Positions 6,569 through 13,320 of a stretch of 17,818 nucleotides of DNA are shown here, piece by piece. Under the pieces are notes generated by a model. The model did not search any database and had not been told where the DNA came from. It worked only from the letters and a program-made list of their open reading frames with translations. This DNA comes from Bacteroidota bacterium (GTDB lineage Bacteria; Bacteroidota; Bacteroidia; Chitinophagales; Chitinophagaceae): contig JAEZLJ010000042.1 in NCBI GenBank assembly GCA_023415275.1, positions 1-17,818 of the forward strand. Direction: 5' to 3'. A program made the position numbers and the translations under genes. Position 1 is the stretch's first letter, and every line of letters begins with the position of its first letter.

Positions 6569-7057
6569 CTATTTCAGTTCCTCAAATACACCTGTCATTT
6601 TATTCTTGCGCACATTATCCGCATGAAAATAGCGGCCATTCATGGCTACATAAACTCCTGTTGGCAGTGTTTGCACAAAAGCCAGTGCACTTCCCAGGTT
6701 GAACAATCCGTCGGAAGATCCAAACTTATAAGGGATCATAGCGCCTGTTAAAACAATGGTCTTATTGGTGATCTTTTTAGCCAGCAATTGGGCGGTTTCC
6801 GCCATAGTGTCTGTGCCATGGGTAATAATGATCTTATCCTCCGGGCTTTTCATGCAGTGTTCAGCCACCAGGTTACGGTCATCATCGCTCATTTCCAGGC
6901 TATCCACCATCATAAGGGTCCTGATCTCCACCGGGGCCAGGTTCCTTCCAAGATCCAGCATTTCGGGTAAATGAGAATCGTTGAAATACAATTGACCTGT
7001 CAGTTCATTATATTCCTTATCGAAGGTGCCGCCTGTTATTAAGATCCGGATATTCAT
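6569..7057 (-). CDS. Single-domain asparaginase-like protein
   Basis: The 162-residue protein equals only the N-terminal domain of type I/II L-asparaginases, which are usually about 330 residues. The active-site parts are present: ITGGTFD at 7-13 (nucleophile Thr11), VDS at 51-53, HGTDTM at 80-85 (Thr82 and Asp83), and Lys151 in NVRKNKMTG as the likely catalytic lysine. The frame ends in a normal stop after GVFEELK. Short stand-alone versions are known across bacteria, so it looks like a family type and not a recent truncation. Amidohydrolysis of a small amide or of an isoaspartyl-like substrate is possible but unproven. An in-frame TTG two codons earlier (7063) is an unlikely start; the ATG at 7057 gives the standard MNIRILITGG beginning. 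There is no partner gene nearby. Confidence 0.85.
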   Translation of the reverse strand: MNIRILITGGTFDKEYNELTGQLYFNDSHLPEMLDLGRNLAPVEIRTLMMVDSLEMSDDDRNLVAEHCMKSPEDKIIITHGTDTMAETAQLLAKKITNKTIVLTGAMIPYKFGSSDGLFNLGSALAFVQTLPTGVYVAMNGRYFHADNVRKNKMTGVFEELK

Positions 7058-7250
7058 AGTCAATGATTGCGGTAAAATTAGGGAGAGAAGGGCATTCGAA
7101 ACCAGTAAGCACTATAAAAGAATGAACATCATGGACTGATAACAGCAGGTATAAGAGGTGTGGTCGGGCAAAACTATTTGAGACGCATAAGGGCTTGCGC
7201 ATTTAACTATAATCAAGATAATTGCGATCAATTAAGGTAAACAGGGCTGG

Positions 7251-7487
7251 CTACTGTGCTGCTTCTTTTTCCATATTTTTTCCAATTACATATCCTATAG
7301 CGGCTCCTAATATGGCACCCACTATCAGCACGGTAATATTATCACCGGCAGCAAAAAAAGCTACCAATAATCCAAATACGCCAAATAAAATAGCCCAGGT
7401 GATCCTTCCCTTGGTTCTTTGACGGGCAGGAATATCAGATGGTTTGCGGTATTCATGATGTCCATGACGCTTGCGACTTTGCGGCAT
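7251..7487 (-). CDS. Small two-helix membrane protein, unknown function
   Basis: A 78-residue protein with a basic N-terminal tail (MPQSRKRHGHHEYRKPSD, Arg/His-rich) is followed by two hydrophobic helices at about 30-47 and 51-69. The second carries small-residue packing (GAILGAAIGYVIG). The basic tail predicts a cytoplasmic N-terminus. I do not recognise the family; similar short His/Arg-tailed two-helix proteins occur in Bacteroidota. The ATG at 7487 has a purine-rich AAAAAGAAAG upstream. It lies 193 bases downstream of no gene on its own strand, bounded upstream by the long repeat-bearing gap, so it is probably transcribed alone. Confidence 0.7.
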   Translation of the reverse strand: MPQSRKRHGHHEYRKPSDIPARQRTKGRITWAILFGVFGLLVAFFAAGDNITVLIVGAILGAAIGYVIGKNMEKEAAQ

Positions 7488-7570
7488 AACTTTCTTTTTG
7501 CCAAAAGGTAATGAAATTCAAATGGATTTGCAATGATTTGAACCAGGGTGCCACCGTGTTGCCTATCAAA

Positions 7571-7649
7571 GAAAATCCACCAATCAACAAGTTTCTCCGT
7601 CCTTATCCTTCTAAATTCAACATTCCTTGTTCCTCTCTTCGATATTCTC
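7571..7649. repeat. Diverged ~80-base direct repeat, copy A
   Basis: This copy matches 7714-7794 along its length. Shared blocks are AAATCC, AATCAA, TCTCCG, ATTCAA, ATTCCTTGTTC and TTCGATATTCTC, in the same order with small indels. The ATTCCTTGTTC / CGATATTC words resemble low-complexity intergenic repeats common in Bacteroidota genomes. Confidence 0.65.
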
Positions 7650-7713
7650 CTCTCTTCTCTGAAAATTGAGCATTGAAAATTGTTTATTGATCATTTCTCA
7701 ACCCTCCACCTTA

Positions 7714-7794
7714 GGAAATCCCATAATCAATAAGCCTCTCCGCCCTAAAATTACTTCGATATTCAATATTCCTTGTTCGACATTCGATATTCTC
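7714..7794. repeat. Diverged ~80-base direct repeat, copy B
   Basis: Second copy of the repeat at 7571-7649, separated from it by about 64 bases and running directly into the large palindromic element. It has an extra internal CGATATTC-type word, so the unit itself seems built of shorter repeats. Confidence 0.65.
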
Positions 7795-7928
7795 TTCTGG
7801 CTACCTCCTCCCTACTTCCTCCCTATCTCCGGTATAGGAAAGCCCAGGATACTCCGTGCCGGCACGGAGTATCCTGGGCGTAGATAGGGAGTTCCTATAC
7901 CGTAGCCCGGAAGTAGCCCGGGAGAAGA
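7793..7928. repeat. Large palindromic element with a perfect 38-base core
   Basis: The core is a perfect palindrome without a loop: 7842-7860 pairs with 7861-7879. Around it are GGTATAGGAA (7831-7840) with TTCCTATACC (7892-7901), CTACTTCC (7812-7819) with GGAAGTAG (7909-7916), GGCTA (7799-7803) with TAGCC (7914-7918, overlapping the previous arm), and TCTTCT (7793-7798) with AGAAGA (7923-7928). A further pair, CCCTATCT (7821-7828) and AGATAGGG (7882-7889), crosses the GGTATAGGAA pair, so the two cannot form in one simple hairpin. GTAGCCCGG is repeated directly at 7902-7910 and 7913-7921. It could be a mobile palindromic repeat, a structured RNA or a DNA cruciform. No transposase or target duplication is visible. 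Confidence 0.8.
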
Positions 7929-8103
7929 TGAGAGGAAATTTTCCTTTATAAAGGAGCCAGAAACTTCTGGCTGGCTATAGAGTCTAACCTTAGTGTTAGT
8001 TTTTGATCTTATTTCAATGAAGGCACATGGAAATTATGAACGGCTGAATTGCAGGAATTGGATATTCCAGATGTCTTTTATTTAGTAGTATATAAAGTAA
8101 CAA

Positions 8104-8138
8104 AGCCTGCATTCATCTGAAGAAATGCAGGCTATTTT
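8104..8138. terminator. Hairpin after the proline-rich gene
   Basis: AGCCTGCATT (8104-8113) pairs perfectly with AATGCAGGCT (8124-8133) around a 10-base loop, 28 bases past the stop of the minus-strand gene. On the minus strand the stem is followed only by TTTG and a mixed AT stretch, so termination strength is uncertain. A TTTT follows on the plus strand. Confidence 0.6.
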
Positions 8139-8161
8139 GCTTTTACGTGTTTGGGAAGATA

Positions 8162-8578
8162 TCAGGATCTTATAACGGGTTTTTCCGGTGTTGCAGGCGG
8201 TGCCGGTACTGGTGGCGGTGGAGGTGGAGGAGCCGGGAATTTTCCATAACGAAGCCTTGCTTTTTCTGCCTCTTCTTTATTCTCCAGGTTATACCTCTCT
8301 TCACTTCCATTTTTTAAATGAACGACCACTGTACTTCCATTTTCAGTCCAGCTCAATCCTTCGACCTGTGGATTGCGCCTGGCAAAGGAATTTTCTTCAT
8401 TATGTTCCACCTTTTTGACCATGGGTGGCGGAGGTGGAGGGGGCGGAACTGCCATCTCAGCTTTTTCCACTAATGGTGGTGGCGGAGGTGGCGTCGGAAC
8501 TGTCTTTTTGTTTTGCTGGGCCATTAGCATACCCGAAGCCATCAGCACTACTGTGAGGGAAAAGATCGTTTTCTTCAT
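8162..8578 (-). CDS. Secreted proline-rich protein, unknown function
   Basis: This 138-residue protein has a Sec signal at 1-20 (MKKTIFSLTVVLMASGMLMA, then QQ). Three polyproline tracts follow at about 28-35, 45-52 and 117-130. Between the second and third lies a small folded part (68-112) with GLSWTENGSTVVVHLKNGSEERYNLENKEE, which reads like a two-strand hairpin plus helix. Polyproline rods in the periplasm often act as spacers or contact the cell wall, but nothing shows the exact job. The tracts rest on repeated CCACC-type codons and are prone to length change by slippage. It is divergent from the LytTR regulator gene, with 199 bases between, so shared control is possible. The frame and signal make the gene real; the function is unknown. 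Confidence 0.8.
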   Translation of the reverse strand: MKKTIFSLTVVLMASGMLMAQQNKKTVPTPPPPPPLVEKAEMAVPPPPPPPPMVKKVEHNEENSFARRNPQVEGLSWTENGSTVVVHLKNGSEERYNLENKEEAEKARLRYGKFPAPPPPPPPVPAPPATPEKPVIRS

Positions 8579-8777
8579 AATTGGTTTTGTAATGAGATGT
8601 CGAGGACATTTTATTCCATAAACATTTTTATTTTTTCTGGTACACTTGCCTATTGAAAGGATGAACGGTAACGGGATGGTGTTAAGTTGTATTATTCGGT
8701 TCAGGCTAGTAGCAGCCAGGAAAGTTTAATGATCATGAATAAGGAACTTGAAAATCATGTTTCTTTAATTTTAATAT

Positions 8778-9473
8778 ATGAATTGCCTGATCGTTGATGA
8801 TAATCAAATAGCACGCACTACATTGAAGCAACTGGTGAGCCAGGTAAAGGATCTGAAGTTGAGTGGGGAGTGCGACAGTGCGATGGAAGCTTATAATATT
8901 ATCAGGGAACAGCCGGTGGACCTGTTGTTACTTGACATAGAAATGCCTGGCATGACAGGAATTGAATTGACAAGGAATTTACACACGGAAAGGCCGGTCA
9001 TTATTTTTACCACTTCCAAAAAGGAATATGCCGCCGAGGCCTTCGACTTGAATGTGGCTGATTATATAGTAAAACCAATTACTCCTGCCCGCTTTATCCA
9101 GGCAATAGATAAGGCAAGGGAGTTGCTCCAAAGTAATTCTGAACAGGTAAAGCTCAATGAAGATGAATTTATTTTTATCAGGGATAGCAATATTGTGCGA
9201 AGGCTGAAGCTGTCTGATATTCTGTATGCCGAAGCCATGGGGGATTACGTAAAATTTCATACTGCCCAAAAATTTTTCGCCATCCACGCCACTATGAAGG
9301 AAGTGGAGCAACGCTTGCCAGCATCACGTTTTTTGCGTGTGCACCGTTCATTTATTGCTGCTATAGATAAGATCGATACCATACAGGAAGGCACCCTCAT
9401 CATCAATGGAAAGCCCGTGCCGGTGGCTGATGCGTACAGGGCCGCACTTAACAAAAGGATGAATGTGCTGTAA
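8778..9473 (+). CDS. LytTR-family response regulator
   Basis: The 231-residue protein joins a receiver domain (1-115) to a LytTR DNA-binding domain (about 130-231). The receiver has the acid pair Asp7-Asp8, phospho-acceptor Asp53 in LLLLDIEMPG, Thr79 and Lys99 in DYIVKP, all intact. The LytTR part shows FIFIRDSNIVRRLKLSDILYAEAMGDYVKFHT, then FLRVHRSFIAAIDKI and a closing VPVADAYRAALNKRM. LytTR proteins bind direct repeats about 21 bases apart, and such sites occur at 9476-9505 and 12306-12337, so it may control the kinase locus and the 167-residue gene. The hybrid kinase 456 bases downstream is the likely phosphate source, via its Hpt domain. The ATG at 8778 leads straight into the first receiver strand (MNCLIVDD). 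Confidence 0.95.
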   Translation: MNCLIVDDNQIARTTLKQLVSQVKDLKLSGECDSAMEAYNIIREQPVDLLLLDIEMPGMTGIELTRNLHTERPVIIFTTSKKEYAAEAFDLNVADYIVKPITPARFIQAIDKARELLQSNSEQVKLNEDEFIFIRDSNIVRRLKLSDILYAEAMGDYVKFHTAQKFFAIHATMKEVEQRLPASRFLRVHRSFIAAIDKIDTIQEGTLIINGKPVPVADAYRAALNKRMNVL

Positions 9474-9475
9474 GC

Positions 9476-9505
9476 TACCGACTGCTTTTTCCCATTTATC
9501 GACTC
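9476..9505 (+). promoter_or_regulatory. Putative LytTR-type direct-repeat site, first copy
   Basis: TACCGACTG (9476-9484) and TATCGACTC (9497-9505) are direct repeats with a start-to-start distance of exactly 21 bases, two helical turns, as used by LytTR proteins. The site begins three bases after the regulator's stop and lies upstream of the small membrane protein and kinase genes. The same words occur with the same spacing at 12306-12337. Confidence 0.5.
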
Positions 9506-9663
9506 CTTTTCCTTTACTGCCTTATAAGGTTTTCAGCCTGTTACACTGATTTCTAATTTTAATAGTACATCGGTACACATATGTTAGAACTGTTGTTGTA
9601 CCATGGTAAACAGTAGTTCTTTCCGCCATCATAGGTATCGGTTTTATGTTTTGGTTTGGTTAC

Positions 9664-9690
9664 AGCCCTGGTCTTAACCAGGGCTTGTTT
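9664..9690 (+). terminator. Terminator-like hairpin in the leader of the membrane-protein/kinase pair
   Basis: AGCCCTGGT (9664-9672) pairs perfectly with ACCAGGGCT (9677-9685) around CTTA, and TGTTTT follows. It sits only 6 bases before the ATG at 9697. As a plain terminator of the regulator gene it would be far away (190 bases), and it would leave no room for a promoter for the next genes. An attenuator or a device masking translation is therefore also possible. Confidence 0.65.
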
Positions 9691-9696
9691 TACATC

Positions 9697-9897
9697 ATGA
9701 AAACATTTTATACTATATTATTCTTTGCAGATACAATGATGCTCATCATGGTGGCTTATTTGTTCCTGCACCTGTCAGATGGAGGCATGAGCCTTGCATT
9801 ATTCATGCTGCTTAGCATGGCTTTGCTAGCCTGCATTGTGATACTCATACTGGTACTTGTTCACTATTTAAAACTTCCTTCTAAATCGCCTCGGTAA
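9697..9897 (+). CDS. Small two-helix membrane protein next to the hybrid kinase
   Basis: This 66-residue protein is almost entirely hydrophobic, with helices at about 5-25 (FYTILFFADTMMLIMVAYLF) and 31-58, a short HLSDGG turn between them and a basic tail (KLPSKSPR). No family is recognised. It lies 31 bases upstream of the hybrid kinase and on the same strand, so co-transcription is likely; a role as a membrane partner or modulator of the kinase is inference from position only. The frame is open to an ATG at 9646, but that start would translate through the perfect hairpin at 9664-9685, so the ATG at 9697 is preferred. Being short and hydrophobic, its reality rests on the operon position and sensible membrane topology. 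Confidence 0.6.
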   Translation: MKTFYTILFFADTMMLIMVAYLFLHLSDGGMSLALFMLLSMALLACIVILILVLVHYLKLPSKSPR

Positions 9898-9928
9898 AAT
9901 GCTCTAAATTAGTCTTAACACAAGCGTA

Positions 9929-12133
9929 ATGACAGGCAAGCGCATCATCTTTTATATACTGGCTGCTTTCATTGCCGGCAATCTCCTGGTCATCTTCATT
10001 CAGTATAATTCCGCTAAAAACATCAGGCAGCTGGTAGGGGGCAATGAAAAATTATTGCACGAACTGACTGTGAAAAGCCAGCTCCAGGAGCTTGAAGAGG
10101 ATATACTATCTGTTGAAAACAAGATCAGGGGAACTGTCACTACAAGCGATACATCCTATATAGAAGGCCTGGAAATGCAAATTGCAAGGGTGGAATCAGA
10201 TCTTGACAAGCTGCAAAGGATCAGTGATGATGACAGTTCCATAGAATACATTGACCAGCTGGACCACCTGGTGCGACAGAAATTGCTGTTCAATAACCAG
10301 ATTGTTGATTCCTTCAATGTAGGAGGGAAGGCCACAGCTGAAAAGATCATTGCCACCCAGCGTGGAAAAAGACTTACAGATTCTATACTGCAGGTCATAC
10401 AAAAGATCATTAACATCAGGCAAAACCTCTTGTCTAACATTACTGGCTCTCTGGACAAGAGTGGTAAGGATGCTCAAAGGTTTGGCACATTACTCATTGT
10501 ACTGGTATTGGTGACAGGGGCTGCTTTGTTTTGGTACATCATTAATATTATCCGTAATCAATACCAGTTAATTGACCAGTTGCATATTTCTGAAAGAAAA
10601 GAGCGGGAAGCGGCAAAGGTGAAGGAAAACTTTCTGGCCAATATGAGCCATGAGATCAGGACGCCTATGAATGCCATTATTGGCTATACCCGTTTATTGG
10701 AAAGAAAGCCACTGGACAAGGAATCAAAGGAATATGTAGGCATCATACAAAATTCGGGTGAGAATTTGCTTACGATCATCAATGATATTCTTGACCTGTC
10801 GAAGATTGAAGCGGGGATGGCACGGATTGAAAAGGTGCCTTTTTATATTGAAGAATTAATTCAATCTGTGAGATCGCTCTTTAGTGATAAGGCTACGGAA
10901 AAGAACATTGCAATTTTGACAGAGATAGAAGAAGATGTGCCGCGGATGCTGCAGGGTGATGCCACGCACCTGACACAAATACTGGTGAACCTGGTAGGGA
11001 ATGCTATTAAGTTTACGCAAGGGGGCAATGTAAGGATAAACGTATCTAACAAGGGTGTAACTGATGATGTAGTGCAACTTGGTATTATGGTTAGCGACAC
11101 CGGAATAGGCATACCAGGGGATAAACTCACAGCCATATTTGAACGTTTTCAACAGGCTGATGAAGCTGTAACCCGCAACTATGGCGGCAGTGGTTTGGGA
11201 TTGGCCATAGTGAAGGACCTTGTAATGCTAATGCAAGGCCATATAGAGGTGGAAAGCGACGAAGGAAAAGGGACCAGCTTTCACCTGGAGTTGCCATTTA
11301 AAGTGTTATCAGAAATAGCTAAAGGTCAAACAGGAGTGTCTGTGCCCGGAAAGTTCGCTACAGGTAGTTTTCACCATGCACATCTACTGTTGGTGGAAGA
11401 TAACGAGGTCAATCAATCCTTATTAAAACAGTTATTTAAGCAATGGCAATTAAAATTTGACCTGGCTCAAAACGGTGAGGAAGCCATTACTCTACTACGT
11501 TCCAGGAAATATGATCTTATATTGATGGATATTCAAATGCCTGTTATGGATGGTTATACGGCCACCACAGAGATCAGGAAAGTATTGCAGCTCGATACGC
11601 CCATTATTGCCATGACTGCGCATGCGTTAAGTGGTGAGCGTGAAAAATGCCTGGGCCTGGGCATGAACGGATACATTTCCAAGCCTGTTCATGAAGAGGA
11701 TCTTTTCCAGTTGATACAGGAGTTCATACCTCTATCCAAACCATTTACAGAAAAACCTGTGGCTACAAGAAAAGGGGCTGACGTATATCAATACATCAAC
11801 CTCGATTATATGAAGGAGATCAGTGCAGGTAACATTGAATATGAAAGAGCTGTGACAGGACAATTTCTTGAAGCCTTGCCTTTGGAATTGCAGGCCATGG
11901 AGCAAGCGTGGCAACAAAAGAATTTTGATATACTAAACCGGGTAGCACATAACATGAAGACTACAATAAGTGTTATGGGATTAAACCACCTTTTGGAAGA
12001 GCCGCTTGATATCCTGGAGAATTTGAATAATGGTCACGTGCCTCCTGAAACAATTGATACCATCATTTCGGTAAGTAATATGGCGATAGTAGAGGCCAGG
12101 CATTTTTTAGCTGGTCTTAGGGATTTGCCCTAG
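9929..12133 (+). CDS. Hybrid sensor histidine kinase with receiver and Hpt domains
   Basis: The 734-residue protein has a membrane helix at about 6-25, a helical periplasmic sensor region (26-185, size and charge like CHASE3-type four-helix sensors), and a second helix at about 186-207. A short linker leads to HisKA with His241 in NMSHEIRTPMN. The ATPase domain has N354/N358 (LVNLVGNAIKF), DTGIGI at 390-395 and GGSGLGLAI at 419-427. The receiver at about 485-602 has Asp534 in LILMDIQMPVMDG and Lys585. The C-terminal Hpt has His674 in RVAHNMKTTI. No HAMP domain is evident. All phosphorelay residues are present, so a His-Asp-His-Asp relay ending on the LytTR regulator (Asp53) is plausible. It is preceded by a 66-residue membrane protein 31 bases upstream. 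The signal sensed is unknown. Confidence 0.95.
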   Translation: MTGKRIIFYILAAFIAGNLLVIFIQYNSAKNIRQLVGGNEKLLHELTVKSQLQELEEDILSVENKIRGTVTTSDTSYIEGLEMQIARVESDLDKLQRISDDDSSIEYIDQLDHLVRQKLLFNNQIVDSFNVGGKATAEKIIATQRGKRLTDSILQVIQKIINIRQNLLSNITGSLDKSGKDAQRFGTLLIVLVLVTGAALFWYIINIIRNQYQLIDQLHISERKEREAAKVKENFLANMSHEIRTPMNAIIGYTRLLERKPLDKESKEYVGIIQNSGENLLTIINDILDLSKIEAGMARIEKVPFYIEELIQSVRSLFSDKATEKNIAILTEIEEDVPRMLQGDATHLTQILVNLVGNAIKFTQGGNVRINVSNKGVTDDVVQLGIMVSDTGIGIPGDKLTAIFERFQQADEAVTRNYGGSGLGLAIVKDLVMLMQGHIEVESDEGKGTSFHLELPFKVLSEIAKGQTGVSVPGKFATGSFHHAHLLLVEDNEVNQSLLKQLFKQWQLKFDLAQNGEEAITLLRSRKYDLILMDIQMPVMDGYTATTEIRKVLQLDTPIIAMTAHALSGEREKCLGLGMNGYISKPVHEEDLFQLIQEFIPLSKPFTEKPVATRKGADVYQYINLDYMKEISAGNIEYERAVTGQFLEALPLELQAMEQAWQQKNFDILNRVAHNMKTTISVMGLNHLLEEPLDILENLNNGHVPPETIDTIISVSNMAIVEARHFLAGLRDLP

Positions 12134-12305
12134 TCAATATATTGTTCTTACCAGGTTGCATGAATAATAAATCATAGTTGACCGGCTTTGCTTTAATAAG
12201 ATGATAACAATGGCCAGTTCATATGCCTATGTACTATCAAAGCAAAGAATAGTTTGCATGCAATGCTTTACATTTTCACCCGGTATGCATTTTTGATTTT
12301 GCCTC

Positions 12306-12337
12306 ACCATCGATAGGTTTTGCCCAACCATCGACTG
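12306..12337 (+). promoter_or_regulatory. Putative LytTR-type direct-repeat site, second copy
   Basis: ACCATCGATAG (12306-12316) and ACCATCGACTG (12327-12337) are direct repeats exactly 21 bases apart. A possible -10-like TATAGATAC follows at 12351. The start codon of the 167-residue gene is 53 bases beyond the site. The ACC-plus-pyrimidine-rich form resembles known LytTR boxes such as those of AlgR and YpdB. Together with the site at 9476 it points to control by the regulator encoded at 8778-9473. Confidence 0.55.
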
Positions 12338-12390
12338 TCTCTTTTAACCCTATAGATACTGGTGTAGTTTACATAAGTTAAACAAGGGTC

Positions 12391-12894
12391 ATGGCAAATT
12401 CGAATAAGTTGCGGCAATTTCATTACTCGGTTTCTTCTTCAGCCCTGGCTGTGTCGGAAGAAAATCTTGTGGATCAACCTACCGACCAGCGTCCTTTGTT
12501 GAATGTGGTTATAGATTTTGAAAAGGGTGAGCTTTTGCTGGAAGGGTTTTATGCATTCATTATGGGGTTTAACCCGCAATACCAGTTAAACAGGTACAGG
12601 CCCAAGGCTGAACGGTTGAACATCAGGGCATCCATGCATCCAGCTCGTTCACTGGACCTGCTAGATCCCTTGAGCAATGGAACGGTTTGTAAGCTAAAGG
12701 GCATTATTAACGATGAACATTGCAGAAGTTTATGCTCGGGATTGTTGGTGATAGATACGATCGGGGAGAAGGTAGGCCTTTACCAGGAACAATGGAATAT
12801 TAAATTATTCCTTTACGATATTCAGTTTGATAATTGTGAACTCCAATTCAAACTGCCACTTTTTTTACATGCTTATAATGATCTTGATAATTAA
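12391..12894 (+). CDS. Unrecognised 167-residue cytosolic protein
   Basis: I do not recognise this protein. It has no signal peptide or membrane helix. A polar N-terminal 35 residues (Ser/Gln-rich) are followed by alternating strands, for example LLNVVIDFEKGELLLEGFYAFIMGF at 36-60 and a C-terminal run with SGLLVIDTIGEKVGLYQEQWNIKLFLYDIQFDNCELQFKLPLFL. The pattern suggests a compact beta-rich fold. Three cysteines (about 100, 111 and 115) include the pair CRSLC, too little for a metal-site claim. It is on the same strand as the kinase, 257 bases downstream, and has its own upstream direct-repeat site, so it is likely a target of the LytTR regulator. The next gene follows after 29 bases, so the two may be co-transcribed. 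The start is the only good ATG after that site. Confidence 0.75.
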   Translation: MANSNKLRQFHYSVSSSALAVSEENLVDQPTDQRPLLNVVIDFEKGELLLEGFYAFIMGFNPQYQLNRYRPKAERLNIRASMHPARSLDLLDPLSNGTVCKLKGIINDEHCRSLCSGLLVIDTIGEKVGLYQEQWNIKLFLYDIQFDNCELQFKLPLFLHAYNDLDN

Positions 12895-12923
12895 TAATTT
12901 TTCAAACACTTAAAAAACAAGCA

Positions 12924-13313
12924 ATGAAAAAACTACTCTTCGCAGCTTTGGCTATTATAGGTTTCAGCGCTGCCAGCTATGCACAGACATCTGCTGCACC
13001 AAAGAAGGATGCTCCCAAAATGCAGGTGGTAAAAAAATCTACCACTAAACAAACAGCACCCGTGGTTACTATGCCTGCCACCAGTAAGACTACAACGGCT
13101 GCAACGCCATCAACAGGCAAGCCTGCGGTTACAAAAATGAAGGTTAAGGAAAAAACAACTACTGCTCCTGCAACGGCCAGCGGTACTGTGGTTAAAAAAG
13201 ATGGTACGCCTGATATGCGTTATGCTGCCAACAAGAAGGCAAAGACAACTGTTCATGTCAAGAAAGATGGCACCGCCGATATGCGGTATAAAGAAAATAA
13301 AAAGCACAGTTAG
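12924..13313 (+). CDS. Secreted low-complexity protein with KKDGTxDMRY repeats
   Basis: This 129-residue protein starts with a Sec signal (MKKLLFAALAIIGFSAASYA, then QT). Residues 21-90 are Lys/Thr/Ala/Pro-rich and probably disordered. Two copies of a 15-residue repeat follow, KKDGTPDMRYAANKK at 91-105 and KKDGTADMRYKENKK at 113-127. Such KKDGTxDxRYKxNKK repeats are familiar from small exported proteins of Bacteroidota, but no role is established. It should be periplasmic or extracellular and strongly basic, so it may bind an acidic polymer; that is inference. It lies 29 bases after the 167-residue gene and is followed by a hairpin, so it probably ends a two-gene unit. The mid-section is also prone to recombination because of its repeats. 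Confidence 0.82.
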   Translation: MKKLLFAALAIIGFSAASYAQTSAAPKKDAPKMQVVKKSTTKQTAPVVTMPATSKTTTAATPSTGKPAVTKMKVKEKTTTAPATASGTVVKKDGTPDMRYAANKKAKTTVHVKKDGTADMRYKENKKHS

Positions 13314-13320
13314 TTTTGAC

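Larger units (their letters stand above)
7488..8161. other. 674-base non-coding gap with repeats and a large palindrome
   Basis: I see no credible gene here. The stretch is pyrimidine-rich on the plus strand from about 7570 to 7830. It carries two diverged copies of an ~80-base repeat, then a ~136-base imperfect inverted repeat, then small hairpins: TCCTTTA/TAAAGGA at 7942-7955 and AGCCAGAA/TTCTGGCT at 7955-7972. The end holds the hairpin after the proline-rich gene. The only open frame (7666-7887) runs straight through the repeats and is not believable. Confidence 0.75.

Noticed and set aside
7058..7063. TTG start two codons upstream of the asparaginase-like ATG
   Set aside because: The ATG at 7057 begins the standard first strand; nothing supports a TTG start.
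7666..7887. 73-residue open frame across the repeats
   Set aside because: It reads through the diverged repeat and into the perfect palindrome, so it is a by-product of repeat sequence.
7793..7928. Calling the palindrome an insertion sequence or MITE outright
   Set aside because: No transposase, no clear terminal repeats of a known family and no target-site duplication can be seen; kept as a palindromic repeat of unknown type.
8188..8621. Plus-strand frames rich in glycine opposite the proline-rich gene
   Set aside because: They are the antisense of CCA/CCT proline codons; the minus-strand gene has a signal peptide and sensible fold.
9599..9608. Palindrome TACCATGGTA before the small membrane-protein gene
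   Set aside because: Ten bases only, with no second copy or link to a promoter element; too short to call an operator.
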